This document shows positions 1 to 5,320 of a DNA stretch of 9,579 nucleotides, one piece after another. How positions within the stretch are numbered: position 1 is the stretch's first letter; every line of letters begins with the position of its first letter. Position numbers and translations under genes: made by a program. The DNA is taken from positions 1 to 9,579 of the forward strand of contig JACIXM010000254.1 in NCBI GenBank assembly GCA_014360395.1. The letters are read 5' to 3'. The stretch comes from Actinotalea sp. Lineage in GTDB: Bacteria > Actinomycetota > Actinomycetes > Actinomycetales > Cellulomonadaceae. The notes beneath the pieces were generated by a model. That model saw only the letters and a list, made by a program, of their open reading frames with translations. It did not search any database and had not been told where the DNA came from.

Positions 1-648
1 GCCCGCGACCTGCAGCTCCGGTGCCCCGTCCAGCAGCGTCATCACCGCCGCCGAGGCGTCCGCACGGGCCTGGGCGGACCGCGCCTCGGCCGCGTCAGCG
101 GCGCGCAGGGCGAACCGGGGGGCCAGCACGCCGGCCACCAGGAGGCCACCGGCCAGGGCGACGCCGGCCGTCGGCAGGAACACCCCGACGAGCACGCTGG
201 AGAGCAGGCCGACCACAGCAGCGACGGCCATGGGCACCAGACCCCGCACGACGACGTCGCCCACCGCGTCGACGTCCGCGCCCACCCGGCCCAGGAGGTC
301 GCCGCGGCGCAGCCGGAGCAGCGCGGCGGGGTCGCCGCCGGCCAGACGTTCGTACACGCGGGTGCGCAGCGTCGCCATGCCCCGCAGGGCCAGGTCGTGG
401 GACAGGAGCCGCTCGACGTACCGCAGGAGTCCGCGGCTGACGCCGAAGGCCCGGACGGCGACGGCGGCGATCGTCAGGGCCATGACGGGCGGCATCTGCG
501 AGGCGCGGGCGATGAGCCACGCGGACACCGCGGCGAGCGCGACCGCGGACCCGAGGCTGCCGGCCCCGGCGGCGACCGCGGCCACGACCCGGCGGGGCCG
601 GACCTCGAGCAGGCGGACCGCCCGGAGCAGGGGGTCGGTGTGGCTCAT
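1..648 (-). CDS. cydC: CydC, ABC transporter subunit for cytochrome bd assembly (3' part beyond window)
   Basis: CydC pairs with CydD as an inner-membrane ABC exporter needed for cytochrome bd maturation; in E. coli it exports glutathione and cysteine. Reading from the ATG at 648 gives 216 codons open to the window edge, so the nucleotide-binding domain is missing and only the transmembrane part is seen. The visible protein starts MSHTDPLLRAVRLLEV and has hydrophobic stretches at about residues 19-46, 55-70, 135-156 and 160-178. The segments SAWLIARASQMPPVM (42-56) and VRAFGVSRGLLRYVERL (65-81) followed by SHD are typical of the CydC branch. The start overlaps the cydD stop as ATGA, so translation is probably coupled to cydD; upstream there is only a loose G-run as a ribosome site. 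It is the fourth gene of cydABDC. Identification rests on the N-terminal membrane region and its position after cydD. Confidence 0.88.
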   Translation of the reverse strand, partial: MSHTDPLLRAVRLLEVRPRRVVAAVAAGAGSLGSAVALAAVSAWLIARASQMPPVMALTIAAVAVRAFGVSRGLLRYVERLLSHDLALRGMATLRTRVYERLAGGDPAALLRLRRGDLLGRVGADVDAVGDVVVRGLVPMAVAAVVGLLSSVLVGVFLPTAGVALAGGLLVAGVLAPRFALRAADAAEARSAQARADASAAVMTLLDGAPELQVAG

Positions 649-2369
649 CGGACGGCCCCCTGCGCGACGGCACGCGCCGGGCCCGTCGCCGGGGTGACGG
701 GGGCGCACGCGACCTGGACGACCTCGTCGGCCGCCGCGAGGAGCGTGGGCCGGTGGGCGACGAGCAGGACGGTGCGGCCCTGCTCGCGCAGCCGCGCGAG
801 GGTGCGCAGCACGACCCCCTCCGTGTCGCTGTCGAGGTGGGCGGTCGGCTCGTCGAGGACGACGAGGGGCTCGTCGCCGAGCAGGGCCCGGGTCAGGGCG
901 ACCCGCTGGCGCTCGCCGAGGCTCAGGCCCGCCCCGCCCTGCCCGATCCCGGACAGCCACTGCCCGGGTCGGCGCGCGACGACCTCGGCCAGCCCGGTGA
1001 GCTGGGCCGCGGCGGCGACGGCCTCCGGTGGGATCGCCCGTCCCCGGGTGACCGCCTCCAGCAGCGTGCCCGGCTCGAGCGTCGTGCGCTGCGGCACCCA
1101 GGCCACCTGCCGCCACCACGCGGCGCGGTCCACGTCCGCGAGGTCGACGGTGCCGGCGGCGGACTCGACGACGACGCGTCCGTGGGTCGGGGTGACCAGG
1201 CCCAGGACGACCCCTGCGGCAGTGGACTTCCCGGCACCGTTCGGCCCGGCGAGTGCCACGACGCGGCCCGGGCGGAGCCGCAGGTGCAGGCCCGCGGGGG
1301 CGTGCAGGTCCCGGCCCGGCGCGGCCACGTCGACACCCTCGAGCCGGACGGTGCCGTGGCGCAGGTCCGGTGCGGCGACGGTGGGCCGGCGGGCGTCGCC
1401 GGTGTCGCCGTCGACCAGCGGGACCTCCAGCAGGGCGAACGCCCGGGCCGCGGCGCCCAGGCCGTCGGTGGAGGCGTGGAAGTGCGCGCCGACCTGTCGC
1501 AGCGGCAGGTACACCTCGGGGGCCAGGACGAGGACGGCGAGGGCCGTCGTGAGGTCCAGGTGCCCGTACACGAGGCGGAAGCCGACGCCGACCGCCACGA
1601 GCGCCACCGAGAGGGTGGTGAGGAGCTCGAGCACCATCCCGGACAGGAACGCCACCCGCAGGGTGCCCATGGTGGCGCGGCGGTGGGCGTCACCCAGCTC
1701 GCGCACCCGGGCCGCCGGGCCCCGCTCCCGGCCGAACGCGCGCAGGGTCGGCAGGCCCGCGAGCAGGTCGAGCACCTGGCCGCCGAGCCGGTTCATCGCG
1801 GCGAGGCGCCGCTCGGTGACCCCCTGGGTCATGACGCCGATCAGCCACATGAAGATCGGCACGAGGGGCAGGGTGACGGCGATGGTGACGGCGGCGATCC
1901 AGTCCAGGCCCAGGACGACCAGCAGGGCCGCCGGGGTCACGGTGGCCGCCAGGAGCAGCTGCGGGAGGTAGCGCACGAAGTACGGCTCGAGCGCGTCCAG
2001 GCCCCGGGTGGCGAAGGTCGCGACGGAGCCGGGGTCCTCCGGCAGCCGCCGGGGGCCGAGGGCGACGGCGTGCCGGACGACCTGCTCGCGCAGCTCGGCG
2101 ACGGCGCGGGTGGCCGAGCGGTGCGCGAAGCGTTCCTGCACGCCCACGAGCACCGCGCGCAGCGCCAGCACCGCCGCGAGCGCGACGAGCACCGGGGCGA
2201 CGTCGGGCAGCACCGCCGTGCCGGAGACGACCGGCGCGAGGGCGTGCGCGAGCAGGAGCGCCTGGGCGACGACCGTCGCGGCGGTCGCCGCCCCCAGACC
2301 CGCGGTGAGCAGGACGTACCGGCGGGCCGAGCGGGCCCGCCGCAGCAGACGCGGGTCGAGCGGTCTCAC
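645..2369 (-). CDS. cydD: CydD, ABC transporter ATP-binding/permease subunit for cytochrome bd assembly
   Basis: Half of the CydDC heterodimeric exporter (thiol export, with haem also implicated) required to assemble the bd oxidase. The 574-residue product is full length for the family, with a membrane domain followed by an ATPase domain. Hydrophobic segments lie near residues 18-45, 54-77, 135-155, 157-180, 240-263 and 273-290. The ATPase domain shows Walker A GPNGAGKST (375-383), Q-loop VPQRT (425-429), signature LSLGERQRV (482-490), Walker B LVVLDEPT (502-509), HLD (511-513) and H-loop VAHRP (537-541). The signature reads LSLGE rather than LSGGQ, a mild variation. I chose the GTG at 2369, which overlaps the cydB stop as GTGA; no Shine-Dalgarno precedes it, so it is probably translated by coupling. 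The frame is open much further upstream, but that extension lies inside cydB and is Arg/Pro/Gly-rich noise. Which of the pair is CydD or CydC is judged from gene order and sequence style. Confidence 0.92.
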   Translation of the reverse strand: MRPLDPRLLRRARSARRYVLLTAGLGAATAATVVAQALLLAHALAPVVSGTAVLPDVAPVLVALAAVLALRAVLVGVQERFAHRSATRAVAELREQVVRHAVALGPRRLPEDPGSVATFATRGLDALEPYFVRYLPQLLLAATVTPAALLVVLGLDWIAAVTIAVTLPLVPIFMWLIGVMTQGVTERRLAAMNRLGGQVLDLLAGLPTLRAFGRERGPAARVRELGDAHRRATMGTLRVAFLSGMVLELLTTLSVALVAVGVGFRLVYGHLDLTTALAVLVLAPEVYLPLRQVGAHFHASTDGLGAAARAFALLEVPLVDGDTGDARRPTVAAPDLRHGTVRLEGVDVAAPGRDLHAPAGLHLRLRPGRVVALAGPNGAGKSTAAGVVLGLVTPTHGRVVVESAAGTVDLADVDRAAWWRQVAWVPQRTTLEPGTLLEAVTRGRAIPPEAVAAAAQLTGLAEVVARRPGQWLSGIGQGGAGLSLGERQRVALTRALLGDEPLVVLDEPTAHLDSDTEGVVLRTLARLREQGRTVLLVAHRPTLLAAADEVVQVACAPVTPATGPARAVAQGAVR

Positions 2370-3385
2370 ACGCGGTCGAAGGTCAGCCCGGTCGGCGCCG
2401 GGATCTGCTCGACGGTCAGGCGCTTGCGGAAGACCCAGTACGTCCAGCCCTGGTAGAGCAGGACCACCGGTGTGAGCACGACCGCGACCCACGTCATGAT
2501 CGTCAGGGTGTAGTCGGTCGAGGACGCGTTCTGGACCGTCAGGGAGTTGGCCGGGTCGATCGCGGGCATGACGTCCGGGTACATCGAGCCGAAGATGAGC
2601 ACGACCGCCGCGACGATCGCGACCGCCGAGGCGACGAACGCCCGGCCCTCCCGCCGGGCGCGGGTCGTGACGACCAGCGCCACCAGGGCGAGGGCCGCGA
2701 CCGCCGTGGCCGCCCAGGTCCAGGGGACCGAGTAGGCCACCTGGGCCCACACCGCGAAGGTGCCCGCCACCACGAGGGTGACGACGGCGAGCCGCTGGGC
2801 CAGGTCCCCGGCCCGCCGGCGTACGTCCCCGTCCGTCTTCAGGGCGAGGAACACCGCCCCGTGGGTGAGGAAGATGAGCGCCGTCGTCGCGCCGCCGAGC
2901 AGCGCGAACGGGTTGAGCAGGTCCCAGAAGGTGCCCACGTACTGGTGGTCGGCGTCCAGGTGGACGCCGCGCACGAGGTTGCCGAACGCGACGCCCCACA
3001 GCACGGCGGGCACCCACGAGCCCACGATCAGCGCGCGGTCGGCCCAGGACCGCCAGCGGTCGTCGTCGATCTTGCCGCGCCACTCGAAGGCGACGACCCG
3101 GACGATCAGGGCGAGGAGGATGAGGAAGAGCGCGAGGTAGAAGCCGGAGAACATCGAGGCGTACCACTCAGGGAAAGCGGCGAACGTCGCGCCGCCTGCG
3201 GTGAGCAGCCAGACCTCGTTGCCGTCCCACACCGGACCGATCGAGTTGATGAGGACGCGGCGCTCCCGGTCCTTGCGGCCGAGGACGGGCAGCAGCATGC
3301 CGACGCCGAAGTCGAAGCCCTCGAGGAGGAGGTAGCCGGTCCACAGGACCGCGATGAGGACGAACCAGACGGTCGCGAGCTCCAT
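2366..3385 (-). CDS. cydB: Cytochrome bd quinol oxidase subunit II (CydB)
   Basis: Second membrane subunit of the cytochrome bd quinol:O2 oxidoreductase, which supports CydA in the cytoplasmic membrane; bd oxidases have high oxygen affinity. The product is 339 residues, normal for CydB. Near the N-terminus are GYLLLEGFDFGVG (17-29) and GPVWDGNEVWLLTAGGATF (50-68), the two hallmark conserved stretches of the family. Several hydrophobic helices follow, and the C-terminus ends in a short basic and then polar tail (FRKRL ... TFDRV). The ATG at 3385 is preceded by GAGGAA, with a 9-nt spacer. The gene starts 15 nt after the cydA stop, and its own stop overlaps the cydD start (GTGA). I see no frameshift or missing motif. 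Confidence 0.97.
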   Translation of the reverse strand: MELATVWFVLIAVLWTGYLLLEGFDFGVGMLLPVLGRKDRERRVLINSIGPVWDGNEVWLLTAGGATFAAFPEWYASMFSGFYLALFLILLALIVRVVAFEWRGKIDDDRWRSWADRALIVGSWVPAVLWGVAFGNLVRGVHLDADHQYVGTFWDLLNPFALLGGATTALIFLTHGAVFLALKTDGDVRRRAGDLAQRLAVVTLVVAGTFAVWAQVAYSVPWTWAATAVAALALVALVVTTRARREGRAFVASAVAIVAAVVLIFGSMYPDVMPAIDPANSLTVQNASSTDYTLTIMTWVAVVLTPVVLLYQGWTYWVFRKRLTVEQIPAPTGLTFDRV

Positions 3386-3400
3386 GGTGAGCGGTTCCTC

Positions 3401-4885
3401 TCAGTACGCGAAGGACAGCGGCGTGGAGCTGTCGTCGTCGTGGTCCCGGGCGGCGGCGCGCCGCGCCTCGGGGCTGGGGTCGGGCTCTGTCTCGGCGACG
3501 CCCTCGGCGGCGTAGCGCACCATGAGGCGGAACCAGACGACCGCGAGCAGGGCGTACAGCAGCGTGAAGCCGATCATGGAGGCGAGGACGGTGCCGGCCG
3601 AGACGGACGTCGAGACGCCGGTCGCCGTCAGCATCCACACGCCGTCGACGCCACTGGGGTTGGGGTTCGGGACCACCACCCACGGCTGCCGGCCCATCTC
3701 GGTGAAGATCCAGCCGAAGGACGAGGCCAGGAACGGCGTCGGGATGGCCAGGAGCCCCAGACGGGCGAACCACGTGCGGTCCACGACCTGCCGGAGCCGC
3801 AGCAGCCACAGCACGGCGGCGGCGAGGGCTGCGGAGCCGAGCCCGAGGCCGATCATGAGCCGGAAGCTCCAGTACGTCACGGCGAGGTTCGGGACGTAGT
3901 CGACGCCCTCGCCGTACAGCACCTCCGACCGTTCCTGGAGCTCCTCGACGCCGGGCAGGTAGGCGGAGAAGTCACCGGTCGCGAGGTAGGAGGTCAGGCC
4001 CGGCACGGTGAGCACGTGCCGGACGCCGGTGCAGTCGTTGGACAGGTCGCCGATCGTCAGGATCGAGAAGGCGGCGCCGGTCTCGCCCTCGCAGAGCGCC
4101 TCGGCGGCCGCCATCTTCATGGGCTGCTGGTCGAACATCAGCTTGGCCTGCCAGTCACCCGAGGCCGCGACGCCGACGCCGGAGACGAGCATCGTGACGG
4201 TCCCCAGGACGACGGCGCGGCGGTACACCTGGGCCGTCGCCTCGTCGCCGCGCCGCGCCGACCGGACCATCCACCACGCGCCGATGCCGGCGACGAAGGT
4301 GCCCGCGGTGAGGAACGCGGCGGCGATGGTGTGCGGGAACGCCGCCAGGAGCGTCACGTTGCTGAGCACGGCGCCGATGTCGACCATCTCGGCCCGGCCG
4401 GTCTCCTCGTTGAAGATCGCACCGACGGGGTGCTGCATCCACGAGTTCGCCGCGAGGATGAAGTAGGCGGAGAGGTTGGTAGCGATCGCCACGGCCCAGA
4501 TGGTCGCGAGGTGGATCCGCTTGGGGAGCTTGTCCCAGCCGAAGATCCACAGCCCGAGGAAGGTCGACTCGACGAAGAACGCGGCGAGCGCCTCCATGGC
4601 GAGAGGGGCGCCGAAGACGTCTCCGACGAAGCGCGAGTACTCGCTCCAGTTCATGCCGAACTGGAACTCCTGCACGATGCCCGTCGCGACCCCGATGGCG
4701 AAGTTGATCAGCAGGAGCTTGCCGAAGAACTTCGTCAGGCGCAGCCACCGCTCGTCGCCCGTCCTGTGCCAGGCGGTCTGCATGATCGCCACGAGGGGGG
4801 CGAGGCCGATCGTCAGCGGGACGAAGATGAAGTGGTAGACGGTCGTGATGCCGAACTGCCATCGCGCCAGGTCGAGGGCGTCCAC
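3401..4885 (-). CDS. cydA: Cytochrome bd quinol oxidase subunit I (CydA), short Q-loop type
   Basis: Haem-bearing, quinol-oxidising subunit of the proton-motive bd oxidase. With the GTG start at 4885 it is 494 residues (MDALDLARWQFGITTVYHFIF). Family residues align with E. coli CydA: H18 (E. coli H19), E98 and E106 (proton path), H185 in AAFPHT (H186, haem b558), M344 in SFRLMIG (M393, haem b558), and E396/R399 in GWIFTEMGRQPW (E445/R448). The Q-loop carries QPMKMAAAE with K257 and E262. The offset from E. coli moves from about +5 to -49 across the Q-loop, so that loop is about 54 residues shorter, as in S-type oxidases. Two cysteines, C265 and C285, lie in this loop; a Q-loop disulfide is described for mycobacterial bd. 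The C-terminal tail is charged and unremarkable. The frame is open upstream to 5077, but GTG 4885 has a strong GGAGG and matches known N-termini. First gene of the operon. Confidence 0.97.
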   Translation of the reverse strand: MDALDLARWQFGITTVYHFIFVPLTIGLAPLVAIMQTAWHRTGDERWLRLTKFFGKLLLINFAIGVATGIVQEFQFGMNWSEYSRFVGDVFGAPLAMEALAAFFVESTFLGLWIFGWDKLPKRIHLATIWAVAIATNLSAYFILAANSWMQHPVGAIFNEETGRAEMVDIGAVLSNVTLLAAFPHTIAAAFLTAGTFVAGIGAWWMVRSARRGDEATAQVYRRAVVLGTVTMLVSGVGVAASGDWQAKLMFDQQPMKMAAAEALCEGETGAAFSILTIGDLSNDCTGVRHVLTVPGLTSYLATGDFSAYLPGVEELQERSEVLYGEGVDYVPNLAVTYWSFRLMIGLGLGSAALAAAVLWLLRLRQVVDRTWFARLGLLAIPTPFLASSFGWIFTEMGRQPWVVVPNPNPSGVDGVWMLTATGVSTSVSAGTVLASMIGFTLLYALLAVVWFRLMVRYAAEGVAETEPDPSPEARRAAARDHDDDSSTPLSFAY

Positions 4886-4889
4886 GGTG

Positions 4890-4894
4890 CCTCC
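4890..4894 (-). promoter_or_regulatory. Ribosome binding site of cydA
   Basis: On the minus strand GGAGG lies 4 nt before the GTG at 4885 (TTGGAGGCACCGTG). It is the best Shine-Dalgarno match in the neighbourhood. It decides the cydA start against the longer upstream open frame, which would add 64 non-conserved residues. Confidence 0.75.
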
Positions 4895-4919
4895 AAGCAC
4901 TCTGCAGGGCTGACGTCCG

Positions 4920-4925
4920 ACGGTA
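4920..4925 (-). promoter_or_regulatory. Candidate -10 element of the cydA promoter
   Basis: On the minus strand CTCCCTACCGTCGG contains TACCGT, which fits the TAnnnT pattern of actinobacterial -10 elements and lies 34 nt before the cydA start. The position for a -35 at 17-nt spacing reads GGGCCC, with no match, which would suit an activator-dependent promoter. The predicted start of transcription near 4913 puts the neighbouring DosR-like box at about -43. This is a short degenerate match and is inferred. Confidence 0.35.
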
Positions 4926-4949
4926 GGGAGCGGGGGGTCCGAGGGCCCT

Positions 4950-4963
4950 GGGACCTTGGTCCT
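4950..4963. promoter_or_regulatory. DosR/DevR-like inverted repeat upstream of cydA
   Basis: The sequence GGGAC-CTTG-GTCCT matches the core of the mycobacterial DosR consensus TTSGGGACTWWAGTCCCSAA (GGGAC-N4-GTCCC) at 9 of 10 half-site bases. The inner GGACC-TT-GGTCC is a perfect inverted repeat. The outer flanks (CCT, TCG) do not match the consensus. It sits 65-78 nt upstream of cydA, centred near -43 from the candidate transcription start, the place where DosR proximal sites usually act. DosR is a hypoxia-responsive regulator, so control of a high-affinity oxidase would make sense, but no DosR gene is visible here. Confidence 0.45.
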
Positions 4964-4964
4964 T

Positions 4965-4987
4965 CGAGGTGACACGGCGTCACCTCG
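4965..4987. repeat. Perfect palindrome, possible operator
   Basis: CGAGGTGAC at 4965-4973 and its exact complement GTCACCTCG at 4979-4987 flank the 5-nt spacer ACGGC. It starts 2 nt from the DosR-like box and would be centred near -63 of the candidate cydA promoter. The core is GTGA-N7-TCAC, one base wider than the N6 of CRP/FNR-type and Rex sites, so I do not assign a regulator. It is more likely an operator than a terminator, since no gene ends here. Confidence 0.55.
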
Positions 4988-5042
4988 GCTCCTCCCGCAG
5001 CGGCGCGCCGGCGCTCCTGGCATGGGTCGGAGGTCCCTGCTG

Positions 5043-5051
5043 TGCGATACT
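5043..5051 (+). promoter_or_regulatory. Candidate extended -10 for rne
   Basis: TGC-GATACT is one of the few AT-leaning patches in the region and fits an extended -10 (TGn followed by a TATACT-like hexamer). The -35 position reads TGGGTC or nearby, a poor match. If used, it would give an rne leader of about 263 nt; long rne leaders are known in E. coli, where they serve autoregulation. Weak evidence. Confidence 0.25.
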
Positions 5052-5170
5052 TCGGGCAAGCTCGGGGGTCGCCACACCGTCTCCCGGGCGGCAGACGACC
5101 GCCGGACGTGGTCCGCGACCGCCAGGCGCCGCCGTCCTGCACCGACCCTTCCCGGGTGATCTGATCGCCG

Positions 5171-5214
5171 GGGCGGGGTGGGTGCGCCGGACAGGCAGGC
5201 GCCGGTCCCCGCCC
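5171..5214 (+). repeat. GC-rich stem in the presumed rne leader
   Basis: GGGCGGGG (5171-5178) pairs perfectly with CCCCGCCC (5207-5214). Inside it GCGCC (5184-5188) pairs with GGCGC (5198-5202) around the loop GGACAGGCA. If the region is transcribed as the rne leader this could be a stable hairpin about 106 nt before the start codon. In such GC-rich DNA an 8+5 bp stem can arise by chance, so function is unproven. Confidence 0.3.
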
Positions 5215-5306
5215 ACCCGTCCGGTCCGACGACAGACTTCCGTCGCGGCGCACCGCGTCAGCGACGACCGACCCGCCCGGGACGGGGAGTGTGGCCGCAC
5301 CGGGCC

Positions 5307-5311
5307 AGGAG
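5307..5311 (+). promoter_or_regulatory. Ribosome binding site that favours the GTG 5321 start of rne
   Basis: AGGAG with a 9-nt spacer precedes GTG at 5321. The alternative in-frame GTG at 5291 has GGGGAG ending only 1 nt before it, too close to work well. This favours the shorter protein starting MADERTTAET. Confidence 0.5.
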
Positions 5312-5320
5312 ACCGACTCC

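Larger units (their letters stand above)
4886..5320. other. Divergent intergenic region between cydA and rne
   Basis: A 435-nt stretch between the divergent cydA and rne starts. The cydA side (4886-4990) holds the cydA ribosome site, a candidate -10, a DosR-like inverted repeat and a perfect palindrome, each listed separately. The rne side holds a weak extended -10 near 5046, a GC-rich stem at 5171-5214 and the rne ribosome site. Open frames cross it on both strands, but none has a ribosome site or recognisable protein, so I call no gene. The parts at about 4988-5040 and 5052-5170 show nothing I can name. Confidence 0.8.

Noticed and set aside
95..673. A 192-codon minus-strand frame near the left edge
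   Set aside because: It is out of frame with cydC, whose frame from 648 gives a convincing membrane protein; this one is Arg/Pro-rich noise.
2370..3167. Upstream extension of the cydD frame to 3167
   Set aside because: It lies entirely inside cydB in another frame and reads as Arg/Gly/Pro noise; the GTGA junction at 2366-2369 is the natural start.
2861..4972. A 703-codon open frame on the plus strand opposite cydA and cydB
   Set aside because: His/Glu/Arg/Gly-rich translation, fully antisense to two clearly real genes.
4965..4987. Assignment of the palindrome as a Rex or CRP site
   Set aside because: Both consensus sites have GTGA-N6-TCAC; here the gap is 7, so the resemblance is not good enough to name the regulator.
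5022..5159. Possible 45-residue small protein in the cydA-rne intergenic region (ATG 5022)
   Set aside because: No Shine-Dalgarno, Arg-rich random composition, and it overlaps the candidate rne promoter.
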